Assembly (NCBI RefSeq): GCF_015550595.1
Contig: NZ_JADNBB010000028.1
Span: 1 to 64,000, forward strand
DNA from: Parabacteroides goldsteinii
GTDB lineage: Bacteria > Bacteroidota > Bacteroidia > Bacteroidales > Tannerellaceae
Length of the DNA: 64,000 nucleotides
Reading direction: 5' to 3'
Notes under the pieces: generated by a model
Databases searched by the model: none
Seen by the model: the letters and a program-made list of their open reading frames with translations, nothing else
What the model was told of the DNA's origin: nothing
In this document: piece after piece, positions 53,775 to 63,199 of the stretch
Position numbering within the stretch: position 1 is the first letter of the stretch
Layout: each line of letters starts with the position of its first letter
Position numbers and translations under genes: made by a program

Positions 53775-54884
53775 TTATAATTCCGCTTCTTTCAGGCGTT
53801 CTGCATTTTCGGCAACGGTCAGTTGGTCGATGCAGGCTTGTATATCGCCGTCCATGAAAGCGGACAGATTGTAAATCGTGTAGTTAATACGATGATCGGT
53901 GATACGTCCTTGCGGATAGTTGTATGTACGGATCTTCGCGGATCGGTCGCCCGACGAAACCATTGTCTTACGTTTGTTGGCAATGTCGTCCAGGTATTTC
54001 TGATGTTCTTTATCATATATGAAAGAACGCAGGCGTGTAAGGGCCCGTTCTTTATTTTTCGGTTGGTCGCGCGTCTCCGTACATTCGATCAGGATTTCCT
54101 CGCTTACACCGGTGTTCGGATTCTTCCAGACGTATCTTAAACGTACGCCCGATTCGACCTTGTTTACATTCTGGCCGCCGGCACCTCCTGAGCGGAAAGT
54201 ATCCCACTTAATTTCACCTTCGTTAATTTCAACATCAAACTCGTCTGCTTCGGGGAGTACGGCTACTGTTGCAGCAGATGTATGTACGCGTCCTTGGGTT
54301 TCGGTTGCAGGTACACGTTGAACGCGATGCACCCCCGACTCATATTTGAGTGTGCCATACACCTTTTCGCCGCTGACGGTGAAAATGATTTCTTTGTATC
54401 CGCCCGACGAGCCTTCGCTGCAACTGGAGAGAGCTATTTTCCAACCTTTTGTTTCGCAGTATTTTACATACATACGATACAGGTCGCCGGCAAAGAGGGC
54501 GGCTTCATCGCCTCCCGTTCCTCCACGTATTTCAACGATCGCGTTTTTGTCGTCTTCCGGATCGCTGGGTACAAGCAACAGCTTGATTTCTTCTTCCAGT
54601 TCCGGAACACGTGCGTTACAGGCATCCAACTCTTCGCGGGCAATTTCCTTCATTTCAGGATCTTGCTCCGTGTCCAGCATCTGCCGGGCTTCTTTTATCC
54701 CGTTTAACGTGTTTACATATTCATTGCGGGTAGTCACGATCTTCTCCAGATCGCGATACTCTTTATTGAGTTTTACAAACCGTTTCATATCGGCAATCAC
54801 TGCCGGGTCGGTAATCAGTGTCCCGACTTCTTCAAAACGGCTTACCAGTCCGTCTAATCTTCCTAATAAATTATTTTCAACCAT
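53775..54884 (-). CDS. prfA: Peptide chain release factor 1
   Basis: This 369-residue protein releases peptides at UAA and UAG stop codons. The GGQ motif is present in SGGAGGQNVNKVESGVRL and the codon-recognition segment precedes it. Its length and order match RF1 rather than RF2, including an unbroken frame with no programmed shift. It starts 8 bp after the purM stop codon. Confidence 0.96.
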   Translation of the reverse strand: MVENNLLGRLDGLVSRFEEVGTLITDPAVIADMKRFVKLNKEYRDLEKIVTTRNEYVNTLNGIKEARQMLDTEQDPEMKEIAREELDACNARVPELEEEIKLLLVPSDPEDDKNAIVEIRGGTGGDEAALFAGDLYRMYVKYCETKGWKIALSSCSEGSSGGYKEIIFTVSGEKVYGTLKYESGVHRVQRVPATETQGRVHTSAATVAVLPEADEFDVEINEGEIKWDTFRSGGAGGQNVNKVESGVRLRYVWKNPNTGVSEEILIECTETRDQPKNKERALTRLRSFIYDKEHQKYLDDIANKRKTMVSSGDRSAKIRTYNYPQGRITDHRINYTIYNLSAFMDGDIQACIDQLTVAENAERLKEAEL

Positions 54885-54892
54885 TTATCAGA

Positions 54893-56059
54893 TTAATATA
54901 TGAAGCGACCTTTTTCGCTCTCAATAATCAATTCGTTCTTATCCGCCTCTTCCACGAAGCCAACCACCTGTGCATCGATCTTGAAGCTCTTGGCTATGCT
55001 GATCACTTCTTCTGCATGTTCGGGCGACAGATAGACTTCCATGCGGTGTCCCATGTTGAACACTTTGTACATTTCACTCCAATCGGTGCCGCTCTGTTCC
55101 TGTATGATACGGAAAAGAGGAGGAACCGGGAACAGATTATTTTTCGTAACACGCTTGTTTTCTACGAAGTGCATTACCTTAGTCTGTGCTCCGCCGGAGC
55201 AATGTACCATTCCGTGGATCTGTGGACGTAGTTTATCCAATAATACTTTAATTACCGGAGCATACGTGCGGGTAGGGGATAATACCAGTTTACCGGCATC
55301 GATACCCAGTTCTTCGATTTTGTCAGTCAGTTTCAGACCGCCGGAATAAACCAACTCGTCTGGAACTGCTGCATCGTAGCTTTCCGGATATTTTTCAGCC
55401 AGATATTTGGCAAATACGTCGTGACGGGCAGAGGTCAAACCGTTGCTGCCTGTTCCGCCGTTATATTCTTTTTCGTAGGTAGCCTGTCCGTAGGATGCCA
55501 TGCCGACAATTACGTCGCCACCTTGTATTTTGCTGTTGTCTACAATGTCTGCACGTTTCATACGGCAGGTTACGGTGCTGTCTACGATGATCGTGCGAAC
55601 CAGATCGCCTACATCGGCAGTTTCACCTCCTGTTGCATAGCAACCGACGCCCATTTCACGCAGTTCGGCCAACAGTTCGTCTGTTCCGTTGATGATGGCG
55701 GAGATTACTTCTCCCGGGATCAACAGTTTATTTCGTCCGATGGTGGATGAAACAAGGATATTATCGACAGCTCCTACGCACAATAGGTCGTCGATGTTCA
55801 TGATCAGTGCATCCTGTGCAATACCTTTCCACACAGACAGGTCACCGGTTTCTTTCCAGTACATGTAAGCCAGGGATGATTTTGTTCCGGCTCCGTCAGC
55901 GTGCATAATGTTGCAGTATTCAGGATCACCGCCTAATATATCGGGGATGATCTTACAAAATGCTTTAGGGAATATTCCCTTATCGATGTTCTTTATTGCA
56001 TTATGAACATCTTCTTTTGAAGCGGATACACCGCGCAGGTTGTAACGTTGGTCACTCAT
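54893..56059 (-). CDS. purM: Phosphoribosylformylglycinamidine cyclo-ligase (AIR synthase)
   Basis: This 388-residue protein carries out the fifth step of purine synthesis. It shows a GAGTKSSLAYMYWKETGDLS substrate region, a glycine-rich GGETADVGD and VHCSGGAQTKVMHF near the C-terminus. It is somewhat longer than the Escherichia coli enzyme, as in other Bacteroidetes. It leads the purM-prfA-pyrF run. Confidence 0.93.
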   Translation of the reverse strand: MSDQRYNLRGVSASKEDVHNAIKNIDKGIFPKAFCKIIPDILGGDPEYCNIMHADGAGTKSSLAYMYWKETGDLSVWKGIAQDALIMNIDDLLCVGAVDNILVSSTIGRNKLLIPGEVISAIINGTDELLAELREMGVGCYATGGETADVGDLVRTIIVDSTVTCRMKRADIVDNSKIQGGDVIVGMASYGQATYEKEYNGGTGSNGLTSARHDVFAKYLAEKYPESYDAAVPDELVYSGGLKLTDKIEELGIDAGKLVLSPTRTYAPVIKVLLDKLRPQIHGMVHCSGGAQTKVMHFVENKRVTKNNLFPVPPLFRIIQEQSGTDWSEMYKVFNMGHRMEVYLSPEHAEEVISIAKSFKIDAQVVGFVEEADKNELIIESEKGRFIY

Positions 56060-56079
56060 TGTTTTTACGTATTTGGCCG

Positions 56080-56087
56080 CAAAGATA
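56080..56087 (-). promoter_or_regulatory. -7 box TATCTTTG of the purM-prfA-pyrF operon
   Basis: The complement of CAAAGATA is an exact TAnnTTTG match 21 bp upstream of the purM ATG. Confidence 0.6.
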
Positions 56088-56104
56088 CTATTTTTTTATC
56101 TTAC

Positions 56105-57013
56105 TTATCTAAGTTTTAGCACATCTCCTTCTTCAGGAACGTAATCTTTGTCTTTTTTATTTATCTTATACAGGCTCTTGATTTGTATTCCGTATTTCTG
56201 GGAGATGCTGTGCATGGACTCTCCGATTTGTACAACATGGTCGTAATTAGGCTTGTCTGCCTTCTTTTTCTTTTTTTCCAGGTAGACGATATCATTCTTT
56301 TGCAATGGGAAATCTTCCGGGACTTCGTTGTACTTCTTAATGTCTTTGACCCTAAAACCCAGGCTTCCGGCAATTTGTTCAAAACTATCGTTGCTTTTGG
56401 CATACACATAAAGCAGGCCGTTTGTTTTATAGATCGTATAACGGGCTAACTGTTTTGCCGTCTGGCTTGTCTTTTGGGTGGTTGTTTTGCCGCCTTTAGC
56501 CGAGTCATAACGGTAAAGCTCGTAATCTTCGATTACTTTGATCAGTTTGTTGGCATAAGCACGGTCGGTTGCATAACCGCATTTCTGCAATCCTTTGGCC
56601 CAACCTTTGTAGTCTTTGATATTTAATCGGAACAGGGATGCGTAACGAGGCCGTTCAGCCAGGAAGCGGGAATGGTCATCGTACGAATCTTCCACCCGTT
56701 TATATTTACGGAAGCACTCTCCGCGCAGGTCGTCGTCATGATAGACACGTCCGCCACGCCAGTCGGAATGACATTTAATGCCGAAATGATTGTTTGAGCG
56801 CCGTGCCAGGTCGCTTTGTCCGGCTCCGGACTCAAGCACTCCCTGTGCCAGTGTGATACTGGCAGGTATCTTGTATTTTTTCTGATGTTGTATAGCCAGG
56901 TCACTGTATGTTTTTATATACTTTTCGTAGGAAGGGATTTTACGCTGGGTAGCAGCATCTGCGAATACTGTAACAAAAAACAATAGACAAAAAATTCGTA
57001 TCATTAATTTCAT
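56105..57013 (-). CDS. Secreted glucosaminidase with two LysM domains
   Basis: This 302-residue protein has a signal peptide (MKLMIRIFCLLFFVTVFADA), a GH73-type N-acetylglucosaminidase domain with catalytic Glu in LAQGVLESGAGQSDLA (near residue 63), and two C-terminal LysM domains (about 195-245 and 255-300). It should cut peptidoglycan in the periplasm, with LysM giving cell-wall binding. It has its own -7 box at 57,044. Confidence 0.9.
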   Translation of the reverse strand: MKLMIRIFCLLFFVTVFADAATQRKIPSYEKYIKTYSDLAIQHQKKYKIPASITLAQGVLESGAGQSDLARRSNNHFGIKCHSDWRGGRVYHDDDLRGECFRKYKRVEDSYDDHSRFLAERPRYASLFRLNIKDYKGWAKGLQKCGYATDRAYANKLIKVIEDYELYRYDSAKGGKTTTQKTSQTAKQLARYTIYKTNGLLYVYAKSNDSFEQIAGSLGFRVKDIKKYNEVPEDFPLQKNDIVYLEKKKKKADKPNYDHVVQIGESMHSISQKYGIQIKSLYKINKKDKDYVPEEGDVLKLR

Positions 57014-57043
57014 AAAAAGAGTCCTCTAAAGTATTTATTTTCG

Positions 57044-57051
57044 CAAAGATA
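57044..57051 (-). promoter_or_regulatory. -7 box TATCTTTG of the glucosaminidase gene
   Basis: The complement of CAAAGATA matches TAnnTTTG, 31 bp before the glucosaminidase start. Confidence 0.55.
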
Positions 57052-57098
57052 ATGAAGCTGGAGATATTTCTCTTCTAAATAATCTATAAAATACTCGT

Positions 57099-57830
57099 CT
57101 ATATTTTGCTGATTTTGGCAAGGAAGTCATAATGCTCTCCCTCTTTTATCATCTCTGCTTTGAAGCCATTGTTGGCCGCATGCAGGCTGAGCGTTTGAAA
57201 ATCGATGTATAGCCAGTCGAAGCTGCCGCCTTTGGTGTTTTTGTATTGCATGCGGAAATCTACTTCGCCATAATAATCGTCTTCAGGGTCAATATCGAGG
57301 TTGCCGTCTTCGTCTTCGAATAAATAGCGTAGGTCGGACGAGTCCATCAACACGCATCCTCCCGGAGCGAGCAGTCTTTTTATTGTCCGGAAGAATTCCG
57401 GCAGGTTGGCTATTTTACCTATGATCCCCGAACCGTTCATCAGTAACAAGATCGTGTCGAATGAACCGGTGAACTGTTCATTGAAGAAGTTTTGCAACGC
57501 AACCTCTTTCACTCCTCTTTTTTGCATAGTCTCTACGGAGAGCGGAGATATATCGATCGCTTTCACCTCTTTACCCATTTCCTGCAAAGCGAGCGAGTGG
57601 CATCCGCTACCGGCACCAACATCCAATATCTTACCCGTACTCATGCGAAGGGCCTCCTGTTCTGTTTCCGGCATTTCCTCAAAACTGCGGAACAGTTGTT
57701 TTACCGGGATTTCATCTTCATCGAACATAGAAGAGAATACACGAAGTTTTGTCGCTTTTCCGTTTGCGAAATAATCGGCGATTGCCGCGCCCATCGGGTC
57801 TTTATCGGGTGTGAGTAGGGGTATTTGCAT
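57099..57830 (-). CDS. Class I SAM-dependent methyltransferase
   Basis: This 243-residue protein has the SAM-binding motif DVGAGSGCHSLALQEMGKEV followed by AIDISPLSVE, and a later DTILLLMNGSG strand. The substrate is unknown. It is divergent from cdd with overlapping promoters at 57,864-57,888. Confidence 0.85.
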   Translation of the reverse strand: MQIPLLTPDKDPMGAAIADYFANGKATKLRVFSSMFDEDEIPVKQLFRSFEEMPETEQEALRMSTGKILDVGAGSGCHSLALQEMGKEVKAIDISPLSVETMQKRGVKEVALQNFFNEQFTGSFDTILLLMNGSGIIGKIANLPEFFRTIKRLLAPGGCVLMDSSDLRYLFEDEDGNLDIDPEDDYYGEVDFRMQYKNTKGGSFDWLYIDFQTLSLHAANNGFKAEMIKEGEHYDFLAKISKI

Positions 57831-57863
57831 ATCCTGAGATGGATTTATTTATAATTTATCCGG

Positions 57864-57888
57864 CAAAGATACAAATTTACTATCTTTG
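57864..57888. promoter_or_regulatory. Overlapping divergent promoters of the methyltransferase gene and cdd
   Basis: TATCTTTG occurs on the minus strand (complement of 57,864-57,871) facing the methyltransferase gene and on the plus strand (57,881-57,888) facing cdd. The two -7 boxes are 9 bp apart, so the promoters must share DNA and may exclude each other. Confidence 0.7.
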
Positions 57889-57909
57889 TTTATCTAATAT
57901 TTTGATTGT

Positions 57910-58383
57910 ATGAAGGAAATCAGACTGGAAACGAAAATAACAGTTTATCCGTTGAACGAAGTTCCGGATGAAGAGTTGCCTTTGGTTCATGCCGCGTTGA
58001 AAGCGACAGAACAGTCGTATGCACCTTATTCTAAATTTCATGTGGGTGCGGCTGCATTGTTGGCGGACGGAACGATTGTGACGGGAAGTAACCAGGAAAA
58101 TGCGGCTTATCCCTCCGGCTTGTGTGCCGAACGGGTCGCTTTGTTCCATGCCGGACATCAGTATCCGGATATTCCCGTGGTAGCCCTGGCGATTGCTGCG
58201 GCAACGGGAGGAAAGCAGGTGGAAAGTATTTCTCCCTGTGGTGCTTGCCGGCAGGTTTTGCTGGAAACGGAACAACGATATGGCAAATCGGTGAAAGTAT
58301 TGCTTTGCGGAACGAAAGAGGTAATGGTCGCTCCGAGCGCAGTTTCGCTTTTGCCTCTTTGTTTCGGAAAGGATAGTCTTTAG
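57910..58383 (+). CDS. cdd: Cytidine deaminase
   Basis: This 157-residue zinc enzyme deaminates cytidine and deoxycytidine. It shows SKFHVGAAALLADG, the catalytic CAERVALF segment (zinc Cys, catalytic Glu) and SPCGACRQVLLE with the second zinc Cys pair. It starts 22 bp after a plus-strand -7 box. Its downstream gap carries the 22-bp repeats. Confidence 0.95.
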   Translation: MKEIRLETKITVYPLNEVPDEELPLVHAALKATEQSYAPYSKFHVGAAALLADGTIVTGSNQENAAYPSGLCAERVALFHAGHQYPDIPVVALAIAAATGGKQVESISPCGACRQVLLETEQRYGKSVKVLLCGTKEVMVAPSAVSLLPLCFGKDSL

Positions 58384-58414
58384 TCTGTTCCTGGGGGATT
58401 ATGTAAAGGTTTTG

Positions 58415-58480
58415 TTTCATATAGGTGAAACACTTGTTCCATTACGGAGAAACACTTGTTTCATAATAGTGAAACTACAG
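58415..58480. repeat. Three 22-bp dyad repeats, convergent junction B
   Basis: Units start at 58,415, 58,437 and 58,459. Each begins TTTCAT or TTCCAT and carries GAAAC at positions 13-17; the first two end in ACACTTG. Inside each unit TTTCA or TTCC pairs with TGAAA or GGAGAA. The period and the pattern match the array at 41,154-41,241, which also sits between convergent genes. Confidence 0.8.
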
Positions 58481-58519
58481 GCAGATAAGCTGTTTTTGCA
58501 TAGTTCGGTAGAGAAAAGA

Positions 58520-58552
58520 AACGGGACAAGAAGTAATACCTCTTGCCCCGTT
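58520..58552. terminator. Terminator between cdd and the phosphosugar mutase gene
   Basis: AACGGGACAAGA (58,520-58,531) pairs with TCTTGCCCCGTT (58,541-58,552) with one mismatch; TTTCTTTTCTC follows on the minus strand and a short GTATTTT on the plus strand. It can serve both convergent genes. Confidence 0.82.
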
Positions 58553-58574
58553 GTATTTTAAATCGGTTTTCAGG

Positions 58575-60329
58575 TCAGATACCCAAAGAAGCTTTGATCT
58601 GATTGATCTTTTCTTCGGCAGCTTTTTCTGCTTCCGGCAGATCTTCGAGGCTCTTTACTTTTGAATGAACTTCACAGTAGAATTTAATTTTCGGCTCTGT
58701 TCCTGAAGGACGGATAGATACTTTTGTATTGTCTTCAGTAAAATATTGCAGAACGTTGGAAGTTGTCGGCATATCCAAAGTGATTGTTTCCTTGTCGATA
58801 TAACTGTAACCTTTCAGGGAAGCATAATCGTAGAACAAAGATACTTTTGAACCTGCAATTTCCTGTAATGGGTTTTCGCGGAAGTTCTTCATCATTGCTT
58901 CGATTTCTTCAGCACCGCTTTTTCCTTTCTTTACAACAGAAATACCTTTTTCTTTTGAGAAACCGTATTGTACGTAGATATTCTGCAGCAACTGGAACAT
59001 TGTGATGCCCTGGTCTTTTGCCCATGCAGCAATTTCAGCCAGGATAGCACATGCAGAAACCGCATCTTTATCGCGAACGAAATCTTCGCAAAGGAAACCG
59101 TAGCTTTCTTCACCACCACCGATATAGTTTTTCTTGCCTTCGTTTTTCTTCATTACATCGGCAATCCATTTGAAACCGGTATAAACATCATATAATTCAA
59201 CACCGTTGCGTTCAGCGATCGTACGGATCAGTTCTGTTGTAACGATTGTTTTTACAATATATTCTTTACCGTTGATCTTACCCAGTTCTTTCCAACGGGT
59301 AATCAGGTAATAAACGAACATCAGAGCAGTCTGGTTACCGTTCAGCAGTACCCATTCGCCTTCGTTGTTCTTAACGGCAGCACCTACGCGGTCAGCATCC
59401 GGGTCGGAAGCCAGTACCAGGTCGGCATCTGTTTCTTTTGCTTTCTCAACAGCCATTGCCAAAGCAGCCGGCTCTTCCGGGTTTGGAGAGATAACAGTTG
59501 GGAAATCGCCGCTTACCACATCCTGTTCGGGGACATGGATTACGTTTGTAAATCCGAATGCTTTCAGTGTATCCGGAATGATACGTACGCCTGTTCCGTG
59601 GATCGGAGTGTAGACGATCTTCATATCGTGGTGACGTTTGATAGCTTCCGGTGAAAGGGAGATTGTTGTCAAAGCGTCGATATACAGATTGTCAATTTCT
59701 TTACCGATGATTTCGATCAATTCCTTATTGCCTTTGAATTTGATGTCGCTGGCATTGCGGATCTTGTTTACTTCGGCAATCGTGTTACGGTCGTGCGGTG
59801 CGATCATCTGTGCGCCATCGTCCCAATAAGCCTTGTAACCGTTGTATTCTTTCGGATTGTGGGAGGCTGTCAGGATAATACCACTCTGGCATCCCAGTTT
59901 ACGGATGGCAAAAGACATTTCCGGAGTCGGGCGAAGATCTTCAAACATGTATACTTTGATACCGTTAGCAGAGAAGATATCTGCCGAGATTTCGGCAAAC
60001 TTGCGGCTGTTGTTGCGGCAGTCATGGCCGATAACGACTTTGATCTGGTCAAGTCCTGAAAATTCTTTTTTCAGGTAGTTTGACAACCCTTGTGTAGCAG
60101 CACCTACTGTATAAATGTTCATACGGTTGGTTCCTACCCCCATAATACCTCTTAAACCTCCGGTTCCGAATTCAAGATCTTTGTAAAACGATTCGATCAG
60201 ATCGGTCGGGTCTTCGTTGTCCAATAAAGCCTGAACCTGCGCTTTTGTTTCGGCATCATAACTTTTAGTAAGCCAGCTTTGCGCTTTGCTTCTTACCATT
60301 TCTAGCAGTTCGTTGTTTTCCATACCCAA
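58575..60329 (-). CDS. Phosphoglucomutase/phosphomannomutase family enzyme
   Basis: This 584-residue phosphosugar mutase has the catalytic phosphoserine loop ILTASHNPKEYNGYKAYWDD, the metal-binding SDPDADRVG, the sugar-binding GGGEESYGFLCEDF and the phosphate loop RPSGTEPKIKFY. It interconverts sugar 1- and 6-phosphates; this long form is usual for Bacteroidetes and is likely a phosphoglucomutase. An internal ATG at 60,323 could be the true start. Confidence 0.93.
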   Translation of the reverse strand: MGMENNELLEMVRSKAQSWLTKSYDAETKAQVQALLDNEDPTDLIESFYKDLEFGTGGLRGIMGVGTNRMNIYTVGAATQGLSNYLKKEFSGLDQIKVVIGHDCRNNSRKFAEISADIFSANGIKVYMFEDLRPTPEMSFAIRKLGCQSGIILTASHNPKEYNGYKAYWDDGAQMIAPHDRNTIAEVNKIRNASDIKFKGNKELIEIIGKEIDNLYIDALTTISLSPEAIKRHHDMKIVYTPIHGTGVRIIPDTLKAFGFTNVIHVPEQDVVSGDFPTVISPNPEEPAALAMAVEKAKETDADLVLASDPDADRVGAAVKNNEGEWVLLNGNQTALMFVYYLITRWKELGKINGKEYIVKTIVTTELIRTIAERNGVELYDVYTGFKWIADVMKKNEGKKNYIGGGEESYGFLCEDFVRDKDAVSACAILAEIAAWAKDQGITMFQLLQNIYVQYGFSKEKGISVVKKGKSGAEEIEAMMKNFRENPLQEIAGSKVSLFYDYASLKGYSYIDKETITLDMPTTSNVLQYFTEDNTKVSIRPSGTEPKIKFYCEVHSKVKSLEDLPEAEKAAEEKINQIKASLGI

Positions 60330-60376
60330 ATATCTTGCATTTATTATATATGTTATTTCCTGATTTATCGAGAAAA

Positions 60377-60384
60377 CAAAGATA
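60377..60384 (-). promoter_or_regulatory. -7 box TATCTTTG of the phosphosugar mutase gene
   Basis: The complement of CAAAGATA matches TAnnTTTG, 48 bp upstream of the mutase start. Confidence 0.55.
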
Positions 60385-60447
60385 CAAATTAATTGATTTA
60401 AACAATGGCTCGCGTCCTTATTTTCAAGAAAAAAGAAAAGTTCTTTT

Positions 60448-62133
60448 TTACCATGTAAACGGATATGTATAAGATGTTTGATTTCTACAGGCGTCTGTTA
60501 CGACCAGTTTTAATGTATGTTTTCCTCTTGTCAGTCGTTCCTTATCGAACTGATAAGTGATGACAGATTTGTTATTCATTTCAAAAAGAACGAATTGTCC
60601 GTCTATTTCACCTCGATAAGTCTGTACACCGCTCAGGTTATCCGACAGTCGGAATGAGATCGTTTGTTTACTAATCCATGTAGCCGGATTGAGTGGTGTA
60701 ACGGTTGGAGGGATAAGGTCTTGCCCGAGTGTATAGGTGCCCATTTCTTTGATATCGGCATCTATCCATCCGTTACGGTAAACGCCTCCTGTCCATGACC
60801 GGCGTCCGTTTTGTATACGTATGATGCCGTATTGTTGTTTGTTTTCAAGCGTATCGCTTTGTAAGCGTAAGGAAAGTTTAGCCGATTTATGCAAGGCGAC
60901 CGGTTTGTTATGCAGCGTATGTGTGGCTCCGAGAGCGGTGCTGTCTTCTTTTACCGAATAACGGAAATACAAATCGTCATAGAGATTTCCCTTGGGAATG
61001 GTCAGGCGAATGCCTTTGGCCCCGAAACGGTTGTCGCTCCACCAATGGAATAATTCCGTATTGTCGGTATCGATTTCCGGAATGGGTTGTTCTTTTCCTT
61101 CTATCCGGATGGTCAGTTGTGTCGAATTACCGAAAGCGTCAGCCACCCGGTAGGTGAGGTGATAAGTGCGCGGTTCGTCGATGGTCAGTATTCCTTGTTT
61201 GATGCTTTCGATAAAGCGGAGGCGGTTACCCGGATCGACAAAACTCTTTATATAGAATGAACGGTGTTCTTTCCACTCTTCGAAGTCGGTAAAGCTGTTC
61301 AGGTAACGGGTTTCATCGAAGGCGAAACGATTTAAGTCGCTTCGATAGATAACCTGACTGTCGGTCGTCAGTGTGATATCTTTAATTCCATATATATTGC
61401 TGGTGTTATCCATGTAATCGTATCCTTTTATTGCAAGGCCGATTTCTCCCCAGGCTTCGATTTTTCCTGTCAGTGTTGGTTTGCTGTTTTTGGGTGTCAC
61501 GGGTTTGAGCTCCAGTTTTCGACGGCTACCGTTTACTACACCTTTGCCAGGCATGGGATAAATCATAATCCCCTGTATTTGTGGAGGACGGGTGTCTTCT
61601 ATCAGGTCTTTGTAGTATTCAATAGGGTCCATCGGTTCTTCTGTTTCTGTGTCGCGCACTTCAAAATGGAGATGTGGGCCTCCGGAGCCTCCGGTGTTCC
61701 CACTCAGGGCTACGATTTCTCCTTCTTCTACCGGCAATTCGTCCGGTGTCAGCGTCAGGTTTACATTAAAGCTTTCCTGCTCGTATTGTTTTTCCTTGAG
61801 ATAAGCAGCTATTTTTGGGGAGAATTTCTGCAAATGTCCGTAGACGGTCGTTGTTCCATTGGGGTGAGTGATGTATAGCCCATTTCCATATCCCCATGGA
61901 CTGACAGAAATGCGTGAAACATATCCGTCTTGTACAGAGTGGATCGGTTTCCCTTCCACACCCTGTGTTTTAAAATCTATTCCGGAATGAAAATGGTTGC
62001 TTCTCAGTTCTCCAAAGTTTCCACTTAAAAGAACAGGGATGTCTAATGGTTTTCGAAATTCTTGCGCGTTCGCAGTGGCGGATGTAATTCCGGCTAAAAG
62101 GCAGATTCCTGCCAGTATATGATGTATTTGCAT
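60448..62133 (-). CDS. Secreted M23 family metallopeptidase
   Basis: I choose ATG 62,133 (MQIHHILAGICLLAGITSAT), which has GAGGAT just upstream and gives a signal peptide; the frame extends to 62,361 but overlaps the upstream gene. The 561-residue product has an M23 (LytM) domain near residues 30-160 with zinc ligands in HFHSGIDFKTQG and GPHLHFEVRD. A long beta-rich C-terminal half follows. It probably trims peptidoglycan cross-links. It follows the EEP gene by 13 bp. Confidence 0.88.
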   Translation of the reverse strand: MQIHHILAGICLLAGITSATANAQEFRKPLDIPVLLSGNFGELRSNHFHSGIDFKTQGVEGKPIHSVQDGYVSRISVSPWGYGNGLYITHPNGTTTVYGHLQKFSPKIAAYLKEKQYEQESFNVNLTLTPDELPVEEGEIVALSGNTGGSGGPHLHFEVRDTETEEPMDPIEYYKDLIEDTRPPQIQGIMIYPMPGKGVVNGSRRKLELKPVTPKNSKPTLTGKIEAWGEIGLAIKGYDYMDNTSNIYGIKDITLTTDSQVIYRSDLNRFAFDETRYLNSFTDFEEWKEHRSFYIKSFVDPGNRLRFIESIKQGILTIDEPRTYHLTYRVADAFGNSTQLTIRIEGKEQPIPEIDTDNTELFHWWSDNRFGAKGIRLTIPKGNLYDDLYFRYSVKEDSTALGATHTLHNKPVALHKSAKLSLRLQSDTLENKQQYGIIRIQNGRRSWTGGVYRNGWIDADIKEMGTYTLGQDLIPPTVTPLNPATWISKQTISFRLSDNLSGVQTYRGEIDGQFVLFEMNNKSVITYQFDKERLTRGKHTLKLVVTDACRNQTSYTYPFTW

Positions 62134-62146
62134 ATCCTCATTTAAT

Positions 62147-63187
62147 TCAATCTTCGGTAGGCAAAGATAGTAAAAAGTCGGTAATAAGGGGTAAGTGATC
62201 GCTATAGCCGCCTTCATATTTGAAACCGTAATATGTACGTGCGGGACGTTTGCCATGCCAGGTTTTATCTTTGGTGAACAGGAAGTCAGGTGCAAATATC
62301 CGTATGCTTTCGGGGATGATATGCATTCGTGAGTCTTTCTTAATAAGGTTGCCCGATACAATGATCTGGTCCAGTTGACTCCATTCTCCCTGATATTTGT
62401 GTGTTCCGGGGAAGTTTAATGTGTGTGGATTTGCAAAAAGATTATAAAGGGTGGATGTCTCAGCTTTTGTGCAGACAGACATGGCCCCCAACACCTCGGT
62501 AATACTGGTGTTTTCCGGTGTGTCGTTGAAGTCTCCCATAATAAGTAACTGGGGTGTTGTGCGTGTCTGTATCAGGGAGTCGCAAAGGTGTCGTAAGGTG
62601 CGGGCGGCATCGAAACGATCTGCTTCGCTTTCCTTTTCACCCCCGTAGCGGGAGGGTAGGTGGCAGACGAATACATCCAGTGTGTCTGAGGTCAGAACCT
62701 TGCCCCAGACGTGAAGGATATTGCGGGTATATTTATGTCGTTTGCGGGTGAAGACGACCGGTTGTTCTTTATGTCCTATGTATCTGAACTTGTCCTGCTG
62801 GTAAAGAAGTGCCGTATTAATGCCCCTGATGTCGGAGCCATGTGTCATACAATAGTGATATTGTTGCAGTTTGAGGGGTGTTCGCTTGAGCAGATGGATC
62901 AATACAGAGTCGTTTTCTACTTCGCAGAGCCCGACTAAGGCGGGCGTACTCCATTCTCCGGCAGCACTGATTACTTTAGCTATCTGTTGGAGTTTATGGT
63001 AATAACGTCCGCGTGTCCAATGGCGGTTGCCGGTTGGGAGAAAATCATTGTCGTTCTTATTCGGATTGTCTTCGGTATCGAACAGATTCTCGACGTTATA
63101 ACTCATTACTCTGAAATCGAGCTGGGCTTCGATTGGCAGCGTAATGAATAATAAAACGTAAATGATGATAGTTAAGGTTTTGATCAT
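62147..63187 (-). CDS. Secreted endonuclease/exonuclease/phosphatase family protein
   Basis: This 346-residue protein has a signal peptide (cleavage near IEAQ) and the EEP fold motifs: MSYNVENLFD, VGLCEVEN with the metal-binding Glu, MGDFNDTPENTS and SDHLPLI with the catalytic His. It could act on DNA, RNA or phosphoesters outside the cytoplasm. It is cotranscribed with the M23 peptidase gene. Confidence 0.85.
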   Translation of the reverse strand: MIKTLTIIIYVLLFITLPIEAQLDFRVMSYNVENLFDTEDNPNKNDNDFLPTGNRHWTRGRYYHKLQQIAKVISAAGEWSTPALVGLCEVENDSVLIHLLKRTPLKLQQYHYCMTHGSDIRGINTALLYQQDKFRYIGHKEQPVVFTRKRHKYTRNILHVWGKVLTSDTLDVFVCHLPSRYGGEKESEADRFDAARTLRHLCDSLIQTRTTPQLLIMGDFNDTPENTSITEVLGAMSVCTKAETSTLYNLFANPHTLNFPGTHKYQGEWSQLDQIIVSGNLIKKDSRMHIIPESIRIFAPDFLFTKDKTWHGKRPARTYYGFKYEGGYSDHLPLITDFLLSLPTED

Positions 63188-63199
63188 ATCTAATTATTT

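Noticed and set aside
53775-54884. Possible RF2 with programmed frameshift
   Set aside because: The frame is continuous and the sequence matches RF1, so no frameshift is involved.
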